A program made the position numbers and the translations under genes. From Clostridiales bacterium UBA1779 (lineage in GTDB: Bacteria; Bacillota; Clostridia; Oscillospirales; CAG-272), in assembly GCA_002314565.1 (NCBI GenBank), contig DCGL01000125.1, positions 1-19,106 on the forward strand: a stretch of 19,106 nucleotides of DNA. The letters run 5' to 3'. Below the pieces are notes generated by a model, which saw only the letters and a list, made by a program, of their open reading frames with translations, did not search any database and was not told where the DNA came from. Shown here piece by piece: positions 7,401 to 14,007 of this stretch (its first letter is position 1; each line of letters starts with the position of its first letter).

Positions 7401-7516
7401 AGATGACAGGGGACGGTTCTTTTGTCATCTCGGCTTTTGGGCGAGATGACAAGGGACGGTTCTTTTGTCATCTCGGCTTTTGGACGAGATGACAAAAGAA
7501 CCGTCCCTTGTCATCT
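7401..7516. repeat. Cluster of three 30-bp palindrome-ended repeats (two direct, one inverted)
   Basis: Unit 1 (7401-7430) and unit 2 (7444-7473) are direct copies differing at one base. Unit 3 (7487-7516) is the exact reverse complement of unit 2. Each unit begins AGATGACA, ends TGTCATCT and has an asymmetric core GGGACGGTTCTTT. The two 13-base spacers (7431-7443 and 7474-7486, CGGCTTTTGG then G or A, then CG) also differ at one base, so units 1 and 2 form a 43-bp tandem repeat. Units 2 and 3 together can fold into a perfect 30-bp stem with a 13-base loop. The cluster sits between the uraA terminator and the terminator of the converging AEC gene. A related element lies at 13892-13962. Similar intergenic repeats are familiar in Clostridia; mobilisation by a RAYT-type Y1 transposase elsewhere is only an inference. 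Confidence 0.9.
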
Positions 7517-7551
7517 GACCCATTTTCCACCGGTGTGAAAGGCAAGTCGTG

Positions 7552-7587
7552 AAAAGGACCGCCGACGAAAGTCGGACGGTCCTTTTT
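7552..7587. terminator. Bidirectional intrinsic terminator between uraA and the AEC gene
   Basis: The outer stem pairs AAAAGGACCG (7552-7561) with CGGTCCTTTT (7577-7586). The inner stem pairs CCGAC with GTCGG around a GAAA loop, with one bulged A at 7576. T-runs follow on both strands, so it can stop the leftward AEC transcript, which ends at 7603, and any rightward read-through. Confidence 0.9.
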
Positions 7588-7602
7588 GAATTATTTCGTT
7601 AT

Positions 7603-8598
7603 TCAGAAATTGATTTTAAGCAGCAAGGCGATAATCGGCATGGTTACGATGGAAAGCAGAGTGCTGACGGCTACCATCTGTCCGGCGCGGACTTTGTCGC
7701 CGTCGTAAAGCTCAGAGAACATCGATGCCATAGCGGCAATCGGAGTTGCAGATAGAATTACGAGAATATTTCTGACGTCTGCTGTCATAATACCGAGGGC
7801 AACGGCTGTGGTGCAGAGCAGCCAGGCAAGCGTCGGAAACGCGAGCAGTCTTACGATAAGAACGACGTACATTGCCTTATCCTTAATTGCGGCTATGAAG
7901 TCCGTTTCGGCAAGTCTTATGCCGATCATTACCATTGATACGGGAGCCACCATATGCTTGAAGGTTGAAAGGACGTCAATCAGTATTGATGCTGCTCTCT
8001 GCGCAATTTCGGGAGTCCCTTCGACGCCTGCTGCGGCATTAACAAGAACACCGCCGCAACCCGTGAAGTAAATCACAAGGCCTATTGTAATCGGAATTAC
8101 CGCGGGATTTACGAACACTTTTTTGACTGAAATATAGGACTTATCTTCAGTGAAAATCAGTCTTCCGAGAGTAAATGCGAACATATTGAAAGCTACAAGA
8201 TACAGAGTTCCGTAAATTGTATACTCATCACCGAATACTCTTTCAACAAGCGGAAGGCCAATATAACCTGAATTGGAAAAGATTACGGAAAATGTTGCAA
8301 GCTTTCTGATTTTATCAGGGTATTTTTTGAAAAGCAGCCTTGCAAGCACATAAAAGAGACCGTGGAACGCAAATGAAGCAATTCCGACCTGCAAAAGCTC
8401 CAAAGCTTTGGATTTCTCAAAAGCATAAATGTAGCTTCGCAGGAACATACATACCTGACACACGTACATACAGAGTATGGACAGGGTTTTGGCAAATCCT
8501 TCCCCGGCAAGCTTTGTCTTCTTCAGAATAAAACCTGCAAACATAAAGCAGAAAAGAGTTGCGGTTGAAGTAATCAGCTGTGCGATTGACACTTCCAT
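7603..8598 (-). CDS. AEC-family (auxin efflux carrier-like) transporter
   Basis: This 331-residue integral membrane protein is of the AEC family, whose bacterial members move organic acids such as malate and related anions. About ten hydrophobic segments arranged as two halves are visible, with the N-terminal half ending near residue 155. Typical motifs are FAGFILKKTKL near residues 20-30, FSNSGYIGLPLVERVFG at about 107-123, the proline-containing FVNPAVIPITIGL at about 161-173, and a C-terminal half containing MIGIRLAE and LSATPIAAMASMFSELY. The substrate cannot be decided from sequence. ATG 8596-8598 has AAAGGA about 10 bases upstream. It is monocistronic, with its own promoter (8678-8706), and shares the terminator at 7552-7587 with uraA. 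Confidence 0.88.
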   Translation of the reverse strand: MEVSIAQLITSTATLFCFMFAGFILKKTKLAGEGFAKTLSILCMYVCQVCMFLRSYIYAFEKSKALELLQVGIASFAFHGLFYVLARLLFKKYPDKIRKLATFSVIFSNSGYIGLPLVERVFGDEYTIYGTLYLVAFNMFAFTLGRLIFTEDKSYISVKKVFVNPAVIPITIGLVIYFTGCGGVLVNAAAGVEGTPEIAQRAASILIDVLSTFKHMVAPVSMVMIGIRLAETDFIAAIKDKAMYVVLIVRLLAFPTLAWLLCTTAVALGIMTADVRNILVILSATPIAAMASMFSELYDGDKVRAGQMVAVSTLLSIVTMPIIALLLKINF

Positions 8599-8677
8599 TA
8601 TTGAAAATTCCTTTCACCGATGCAAAGAAATACACCGTTTTCTGATTCGTTTTCCGATATACGGCACAATTTCGCCT

Positions 8678-8706
8678 ATTATATCATTATTGAACGTTTT
8701 TTTCAA
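8678..8706 (-). promoter_or_regulatory. Sigma-A type promoter of the AEC transporter
   Basis: On the minus strand: -35 TTGAAA (8701-8706), 17-base spacer, -10 TATAAT (8678-8683), preceded by TGA as an extended -10. The start would be near 8671, about 70 bases before the ATG. Confidence 0.85.
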
Positions 8707-8745
8707 TGCAAATCTGAAATATTGTTCTGAAACCTTTGTTTTTAC

Positions 8746-8770
8746 AAACTGCTTCTGCGAACCGCAGTTT
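8746..8770. promoter_or_regulatory. Inverted repeat upstream of the AEC promoter
   Basis: AAACTGC (8746-8752) and GCAGTTT (8764-8770) form a perfect 7-bp inverted repeat around a 12-base centre. A second, mutually exclusive 5-bp repeat, CTGCG/CGCAG, lies inside (8755-8767). It sits about 40 bases upstream of the AEC -35, where a regulator could bind. No other feature was found between here and about 8910. Confidence 0.3.
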
Positions 8771-8910
8771 CTTTCATATGTTATTTTTAAACTCCTTCCG
8801 AAGTAAAATATTAACAAGGAGTCGGACTTTTAAAATCATACGGTAAATTTTCTTCTGTATTTCCCGTTTTTTGCAAAAAATTCACCGAAAATTCTTTTCT
8901 TTTTCTTATA

Positions 8911-8927
8911 TTATGATATAATATAAT
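8911..8927 (+). promoter_or_regulatory. Probable -10 region of the GNAT/SDR operon
   Basis: TATAAT occurs twice, overlapping by one base (8917-8922 and 8922-8927). The first is preceded by TGA as an extended -10. No good -35 hexamer is present: the expected position, around 8894-8899, reads CTTTTC. The call therefore rests on the -10 and its place ahead of the gene. Confidence 0.55.
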
Positions 8928-8946
8928 TGAGTAATATTTTGTAAGG

Positions 8947-8966
8947 GGGGGTAATTTTTTACCTCC
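8947..8966 (+). promoter_or_regulatory. Leader hairpin just upstream of the GNAT ribosome binding site
   Basis: GGGGGTAA (8947-8954) pairs with TTACCTCC (8959-8966), with one G.U pair and a TTTT loop. The right arm ACCTCC resembles the 3' end of 16S rRNA and so can pair with G-rich ribosome sites. The real site, GAAAGGG (8974-8980), lies 8 bases downstream. A role in translation control is possible but unproven. Confidence 0.4.
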
Positions 8967-8986
8967 GAATACAGAAAGGGAAAAAC

Positions 8987-9967
8987 ATGGCCGCTTATTT
9001 ATTCAGATACGGGTTTAACGAACAGCTTCTCGATATCTATAACGGAATACTTGAAGACGGCCGTGACAAGCTTCCCTACAGAATGCTGACTCCCGAAGAG
9101 TTCAGAAGCATCTTCCTTGTTGAGCGCAGAATTACCATCTGGGCAAGTCTCGAAGGGGTCCCCGTTGCGTTTATTTCGGCTTCCCTTCCCGACGAAAACA
9201 AAAAGGCATATCTCAGTTACATCGGGGTTCTGCCGAAACACAGAAAAAGAGGCCTCGGCTCTGCCCTTCTGCGCCGTCTCGAGCAGGAGCTTTTCAGAAC
9301 CAAAACCAAAGCCATAGAAACGGTTTTCTACGATTCGGTTTCCCTTCCCTGGCTGATTCCCGGAACGACAGACGGTCATCCCTGCGCTCCAGGAGTTCCG
9401 AGCGGAAGCTCCGGCGAAAAGCTGCTTCTGCGCAACGGCTACTCTGAGTGGTGCGCTCAGATTGCCTATTATACTCCGGTTAATCATTACGTTATTCCGA
9501 GACCCATAGTCAATCTCGAATCACAGCTATGGGACCGCGGAATCGAAATAATCAAATACAACCCTCTGTTGCATAATGGGCTTGACACGATTTTTGACAG
9601 AATCGGCAATCCCGGCTGGAAAAAGGGCGTTATGGCAAACGTCCATCTTCCGATTCTCGTTGCAAGTGACATGAACCGTGACAACTACGTTATCGGATAC
9701 ACCGGACCTCTGACTCAGGTCAGAGAAGGCGACGGAATACGTGGCAATTTCTGCGGAATCGGAACGGACCCCGCATACCGAAATCTCGGCATCGGAAAAT
9801 GCCTGTTTGCAAGAATGTGCTACGAGCAGAGCCGCTACGGCGCAACCTTTATGTCCCTTTACACGGGCGAAACCATGAGCGCCCGCAAGGTCTACGAAGC
9901 AGCCGGCTGCCGTCCCGTCGCCCGCTTCTCCAATCTGAGAAAGATAAATCCGGATCCGGAATACTGA
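8987..9967 (+). CDS. Tandem-domain GNAT family N-acetyltransferase
   Basis: This 326-residue cytosolic protein appears to hold two GNAT (acetyl-CoA-dependent acyltransferase) domains. The first, about residues 1-150, carries the acetyl-CoA pyrophosphate-binding motif in VLPKHRKRGLGSALLRRL (81-98). The second, about 170-326, carries a matching motif in GTDPAYRNLGIGKCLFARM (about 258-276). Between them is a Gly/Pro-rich stretch with DGHPCAPGVPSGSSGEK, compatible with a substrate loop of the first domain. GNAT enzymes acetylate amines on proteins, antibiotics, polyamines or other small molecules; I cannot name the acceptor. ATG 8987 has GAAAGGG 6 bases upstream. The stop at 9965-9967 is one base before the SDR start, so the two genes are almost certainly translated together. 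Confidence 0.85.
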   Translation: MAAYLFRYGFNEQLLDIYNGILEDGRDKLPYRMLTPEEFRSIFLVERRITIWASLEGVPVAFISASLPDENKKAYLSYIGVLPKHRKRGLGSALLRRLEQELFRTKTKAIETVFYDSVSLPWLIPGTTDGHPCAPGVPSGSSGEKLLLRNGYSEWCAQIAYYTPVNHYVIPRPIVNLESQLWDRGIEIIKYNPLLHNGLDTIFDRIGNPGWKKGVMANVHLPILVASDMNRDNYVIGYTGPLTQVREGDGIRGNFCGIGTDPAYRNLGIGKCLFARMCYEQSRYGATFMSLYTGETMSARKVYEAAGCRPVARFSNLRKINPDPEY

Positions 9968-9968
9968 T

Positions 9969-10682
9969 ATGAGAAAAGTAATAATAACAGGCGGTTCACG
10001 CGGAATCGGTGCCGCCTGCGTTGAAAAATTCTGTGCTCTCGGTGACAAAGTCGTTTTCATTTACAAACAGGACGATGAAGCGGCCCGCAAAATCACAGAA
10101 AAAACAAATTCAATTCATTTAAAGTACGATTTAGCTTGCTATAATATAGCCTGTGATGCTGTAAATGAGGCAATTTCGATTCTCGGCGGGGTTGACGTTC
10201 TCGTAAACTGTGCCGGAATTGCGGGAATTCGCCTGTTCTGCGACGAAACCGAAGAAGAATACAGAAAAATGATTGACACAAATCTGACGTCGGCAATAGC
10301 GGCTTCCAAAGCTGCGGCCAAAGCAATGATTGCGTCAAAGAGCGGCTGTATCGTCAACATCGGTTCCGTATGGGGGGCAAGAGGAGCTTCCTGTGAGGTG
10401 ACCTATTCGGCCTCCAAATCCGCTTTGCGCGGATTTACTCAGGCTCTGGCAAAGGAACTCGGTCCTTCCGGAATAAGAGTGAACTGCGTTGAACCCGGTG
10501 TTATCGACACTGATATGAACGCCGGTCTTGACAAGGATACGAAGAAGGAGCTCGCAGACGGAACCGCCCTGTGCCGTCTCGGAAGGCCGGCGGAGATTGC
10601 CGCTGCGGTCGAATTCCTGTGTTCTGATTCCGCTTCGTTCATAACGGGAGCAATACTTCCTGTTGACGGAGGGTTCATCTGA
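9969..10682 (+). CDS. SDR family oxidoreductase, FabG-like
   Basis: This 237-residue classical short-chain dehydrogenase/reductase, cytosolic and NAD(P)(H)-dependent, is complete. The nucleotide motif TGGSRGIG is at residues 7-14, NCAGIAG at 80-86, and the catalytic set is Asn105, Ser133, Tyr146 and Lys150 in YSASK. PG motif EPGVIDTDM (175-183) and the C-terminal GAILPVDGG are typical of FabG-type 3-oxoacyl-ACP reductases. However, the neighbour is an acetyltransferase and no other fatty-acid synthesis genes are seen, so FabG function is not assured and no symbol is given. ATG 9969 follows the GNAT stop by one base and lacks a ribosome site of its own, which indicates translational coupling. 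A hairpin at 10714-10765 follows. Confidence 0.9.
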   Translation: MRKVIITGGSRGIGAACVEKFCALGDKVVFIYKQDDEAARKITEKTNSIHLKYDLACYNIACDAVNEAISILGGVDVLVNCAGIAGIRLFCDETEEEYRKMIDTNLTSAIAASKAAAKAMIASKSGCIVNIGSVWGARGASCEVTYSASKSALRGFTQALAKELGPSGIRVNCVEPGVIDTDMNAGLDKDTKKELADGTALCRLGRPAEIAAAVEFLCSDSASFITGAILPVDGGFI

Positions 10683-10713
10683 ATACTCAGTGCTTATGAG
10701 ACTTTGAATAATA

Positions 10714-10765
10714 AACAGCAGAATTGTTTGCGGTAAAGCCGCAGGAACGGCTCTGCTGTTATTTT
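10714..10765 (+). terminator. Branched hairpin, probable terminator after the SDR gene
   Basis: The outer 9-bp stem pairs AACAGCAGA (10714-10722) with TCTGCTGTT (10752-10760). Inside is a second stem, TGCGG (10729-10733) with CCGCA (10739-10743). The short T-tract ATTTTC follows. It lies 46 bases before the next ATG, so a leader role for the downstream ABC gene is an alternative. Confidence 0.6.
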
Positions 10766-10805
10766 CGGAAATTACGGTTATTTATTAAAAATTAAGGATA
10801 AAAGA

Positions 10806-13800
10806 ATGCTCGAACTGAAAAACATAACCAAGGAATACCATACAGGCGGCGAAACGGTTCACGCGCTTCGCGGAATAGACCTGAAATTCCGTAAAAATGA
10901 ATTTGTTGCAATTTTGGGTCCTTCCGGCTGCGGAAAGACCACGATGCTCAATATTGTCGGGGGACTTGACAGCTACACCTCCGGCGATTTGATTATTAAC
11001 GGCAAATCCACGAAGGATTTCCGTGACAGAGACTGGGACGGTTACAGAAACCACTCAATAGGCTTCGTTTTCCAGAGCTACAATCTCATACCTCATCAGA
11101 CGGTGCTGAACAACGTCGAGCTTGCACTGACGCTGTCCGGAGTTGCCCGCAAAGAAAGACGTCAGAGGGCCAAAACGGCTCTTGAAAAAGTCGGACTGGA
11201 AAAGCAGCTCAGAAAGCATCCGAACGAGATGTCCGGCGGACAGATGCAGAGAGTCGCAATTGCCCGTGCAATCGTAAACAATCCCGATATTATCCTTGCC
11301 GATGAACCGACAGGCGCCCTTGATACCGAAACCGGCATTCAGGTTATGGAAATACTGAAGGAGCTCGCAAGTGACCGTCTCATCATTATGGTGACACACA
11401 ATCCGGAGCTCGCACAAAGATACGCAACGCGAACGATTACGATGCTTGACGGAGTCATAACCGGGGACTCGAATCCCGTTACGGATCTTGAGTATGAGGA
11501 GCTGACCGTTTCAGACCAAAAAGCACTTGAAGCACACAAAGGCAGGAAAGTCAAGCTCCCGACCATGTCAGCTCTGACCTCCTTCTCACTCTCACTGAAA
11601 AATCTGTTCACCAAAAAAGGCCGTACTATTCTGACATCATTTGCCGGAAGTATAGGAATTATCGGAATCGCCCTGATTTACGCAGTATCAAACGGAGCAA
11701 CAACGTATATCAACATGGTTCAGGAAGAAGCCCTGACAGCCTATCCGCTGTCTCTTGAATCTGAAACCGTCGAACTCAGTTCCCTGATTGAAACCTTCCT
11801 CGGAAAGGCTCAGTCAGACGATGCTCACGAAAACGATGCGATTTATCAGAAGGCTATGATATACAGCCTTGTGAACTCCTTAAACTCAATTGAAACGTCG
11901 GAAAACGACCTTGCCGCCTTCAAGACCTATCTTGAAGAAAGAATGGCTGATGAAGAAGACGAAAGCGGTCTTCGCGACGCAGTTAGCGGTGTTCAGTACA
12001 CCTACGGACTTGACCTTGATATATATACCAAAAACGTTGACGGTGAAATTATCCGCTCGGACATCAGCACACTGATGCGCCAGCTGATTATTGAAAATAT
12101 GACAGCGGCAGCAAGTCAGGGAAGCAGTATGTTCTCAACGGGCTCAACGGGTACGGGTTCATCACTCACATCCATGATGTCAGGCTCAACTTCCTCAAGC
12201 TACAGCACACTTTTCCAGGAAATGCTGCCCGGCAAGAACGGCAAGCTGATTTCAGACGTTTTTGACGCCCAGTACGACCTGATTTACGGAAGCTGGCCGA
12301 ACGATTACAACGAAGTCGTGCTCGTAGTCGATGAAAAGAACGAAATCGCCGATCTCAGCCTCTATGCCCTCGGGTTTCTTCCCAAAGAGGACGTACAGAA
12401 AATCTTCACCGCCGTTCAGGATAAGTCCGAACTTGATATTACGCGCAAGAGCTGGTCTTATGAAGAAATTTGCAAAGGCGATTACCGCATAGTAATTCCC
12501 TGCAACTGCTACAGCTACAACGCGGAAACCGGTGAATACGACGACCTTCGCGATACGGATGCCGGAATTCAGTATCTCTACTCAAACGCAATTTCTCTCA
12601 GGGTAAGCGGAATCATCCGTGCCAAAGAAGGGGCTACAACCACGATTCTCAACGGTTCAATCGGGTACACTTCAAAGCTCAGCGAATACATAATAAATGA
12701 GGCCTCCTCATCCGAAATAGCAAAAGCTCAGTCGGCAGACAGAAGCAAGGATATTTTCTCGGGTCTGTACTTCCGTTCTTCCGCCGAAAACTTCAGCGTA
12801 AAAGAAAAGGCAGACCTTTTCAGACAGTATATTGCAGGGCTTTCGGAAGCGGATAAGGCGCAGATTTACGTCAATATTATGAGCATTGTCCCCGACGGAA
12901 TGATACAGACTCAGGTTGACGCCATGCTTTCCGGTATGAGCCGTGCCGACATCGAAAATATGATTACGCAGTCTCTGCAGGGTCAGATCAGTGTCGATAC
13001 CGAGTCACTCACGGCTTACATTGCCGCCATGTCCGACGAAGACCTTGAAAAATACGTCCGTACGGCAATGGAGGAACGTTTCAGCACACAGTATGCGGAA
13101 CAGATAAAACAAGGTCTTTCAACACTCTCGGACGCAGACCTCGCTAAATCGCTTGAGGCAGCAGTAGGAGGCTATACAGATGAACTCTGTGCCGAATACT
13201 ACGATGAAACTGCGGAATTTTCCGAAAGCAATGCAGATTCGAATCTTGTAAAGCTCGGCTGCATCGATATGGGCGAACCGAAAACGATAAACATTTATGC
13301 TTCAACCTTCGCTGACAAGGACGCAATAAAAGACGCAATCGCAGCTTATAACGCAGACGTCGACGACGTTCACGAAATCAAGTACACTGATTACGTCGGC
13401 ATTATGATGTCGTCAATCACAACGATAATCGACGCCATCACCTACGTTCTCATTGCCTTCGTCGCAATTTCACTGATAGTCTCCTCAATTATGATAGGAG
13501 TCATCACGCTTATCTCGGTTCAGGAAAGAACCAAGGAAATCGGCATTCTCAGAGCAATAGGAGCCTCAAAGAAGAACGTTTCCGGTATGTTCAACGCAGA
13601 GACGCTGATTATCGGATTTACGTCGGGTATCATAGGAGTCGGCTTTACGTATCTTGTCTGCATACCGATCAACCTCATTCTTCACGCGCTGACGGGAATA
13701 CCGAACCTCAGTGCTTCCCTGCCGCTGCTTACGGCCGCCGTGCTCGTAGCCATCTCAATGATACTGACACTTATTGCCGGTATCATCCCCTCGCGCAGCG

Positions 13801-13841
13801 CAGCCCGCAAGGACCCCGTCATTGCACTCAGAACTGAATAA
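10806..13841 (+). CDS. ABC transporter ATPase-permease fusion, MacB/FtsX type
   Basis: This 1011-residue membrane protein fuses a LolD/MacB-type ATPase to an FtsX-type permease. ATPase (about 1-225): Walker A GPSGCGKTT 38-46, Q-loop Q90, signature MSGGQ 142-146, Walker B IILADEP 162-168 and switch histidine H198. A first membrane segment lies at about 276-296 (after KKGRTILTSFAGSIGIIGIAL). A very large extracytoplasmic region follows (about 300-870), with a Ser/Thr/Gly-rich stretch around 430-470 and four helical repeats of about 32 residues at 679-805. Three C-terminal membrane segments with the FtsX-type ERTKEIGILRAIGASKKNV and IPSRSAARKDPVIALRTE complete it. Such proteins typically work as mechanotransmission pumps for peptides, lipids or antibiotics; the substrate here is unknown. 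The length is at the large end. ATG 10806 has AAGGA 7 bases upstream. No BceRS-like sensor genes are adjacent. Confidence 0.9.
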   Translation: MLELKNITKEYHTGGETVHALRGIDLKFRKNEFVAILGPSGCGKTTMLNIVGGLDSYTSGDLIINGKSTKDFRDRDWDGYRNHSIGFVFQSYNLIPHQTVLNNVELALTLSGVARKERRQRAKTALEKVGLEKQLRKHPNEMSGGQMQRVAIARAIVNNPDIILADEPTGALDTETGIQVMEILKELASDRLIIMVTHNPELAQRYATRTITMLDGVITGDSNPVTDLEYEELTVSDQKALEAHKGRKVKLPTMSALTSFSLSLKNLFTKKGRTILTSFAGSIGIIGIALIYAVSNGATTYINMVQEEALTAYPLSLESETVELSSLIETFLGKAQSDDAHENDAIYQKAMIYSLVNSLNSIETSENDLAAFKTYLEERMADEEDESGLRDAVSGVQYTYGLDLDIYTKNVDGEIIRSDISTLMRQLIIENMTAAASQGSSMFSTGSTGTGSSLTSMMSGSTSSSYSTLFQEMLPGKNGKLISDVFDAQYDLIYGSWPNDYNEVVLVVDEKNEIADLSLYALGFLPKEDVQKIFTAVQDKSELDITRKSWSYEEICKGDYRIVIPCNCYSYNAETGEYDDLRDTDAGIQYLYSNAISLRVSGIIRAKEGATTTILNGSIGYTSKLSEYIINEASSSEIAKAQSADRSKDIFSGLYFRSSAENFSVKEKADLFRQYIAGLSEADKAQIYVNIMSIVPDGMIQTQVDAMLSGMSRADIENMITQSLQGQISVDTESLTAYIAAMSDEDLEKYVRTAMEERFSTQYAEQIKQGLSTLSDADLAKSLEAAVGGYTDELCAEYYDETAEFSESNADSNLVKLGCIDMGEPKTINIYASTFADKDAIKDAIAAYNADVDDVHEIKYTDYVGIMMSSITTIIDAITYVLIAFVAISLIVSSIMIGVITLISVQERTKEIGILRAIGASKKNVSGMFNAETLIIGFTSGIIGVGFTYLVCIPINLILHALTGIPNLSASLPLLTAAVLVAISMILTLIAGIIPSRSAARKDPVIALRTE

Positions 13842-13857
13842 GAATCATTTCTCGGAT

Positions 13858-13891
13858 GGTGACAAGGGAATATTCCCTTGTCACCGTTTTT
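13858..13891 (+). terminator. Intrinsic terminator of the ABC fusion gene (perfect palindrome)
   Basis: A perfect 28-base palindrome with half-site GGTGACAAGGGAAT spans 13858-13885 and is followed by GTTTTT. The outer part shares TGACAAGGGA with the repeat units at 7444-7516, suggesting common origin. Confidence 0.9.
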
Positions 13892-13962
13892 ATCTGACAG
13901 GGGGACGTTTCTCGTGTCAGATTTTTTATAAATCTGACACGAGAGGCGTCCCCCTGTCAGAT
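13892..13962. repeat. Long inverted repeat of the TGACA...TGTCA family
   Basis: Two 31-base arms (13892-13922 and 13932-13962) flank a 9-base AT loop (TTTTTATAA). The arms are complementary except for two positions that become G.U pairs in plus-strand RNA, so the stem is continuous. Each arm itself begins ATCTGACA and ends TGTCAGAT. The left arm core GGGGGACGTTTCTCG resembles the core of the units at 7401-7516. The element lies between the ABC fusion and the converging livF. Confidence 0.9.
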
Positions 13963-14007
13963 TTACAAAAGATGACAGGAGAAACGGTCTCCTGTCATCT
14001 TTTGTAA
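13963..14007. terminator. Bidirectional terminator abutting the livF stop codon
   Basis: A perfect 20-bp stem (13963-13982 with 13988-14007) closes the loop AACGG. The inner stem contains GATGACAGGAGA, again the TGACA end sequence. T-rich arms (CTTTTGT) exist on both strands. The leftward livF stop codon occupies 14008-14010, so the stem starts at the very next base. Confidence 0.85.

Noticed and set aside
7401..7516. CRISPR-like array: three 30-bp repeats at regular 43-base intervals
   Set aside because: The spacers are only 13 bases and almost identical to each other, the third repeat is inverted, and no cas genes are present.
9527..10060. 177-codon minus-strand frame opposite the GNAT/SDR junction
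   Set aside because: Antisense to two genes with intact catalytic motifs; the translation resembles no known protein.
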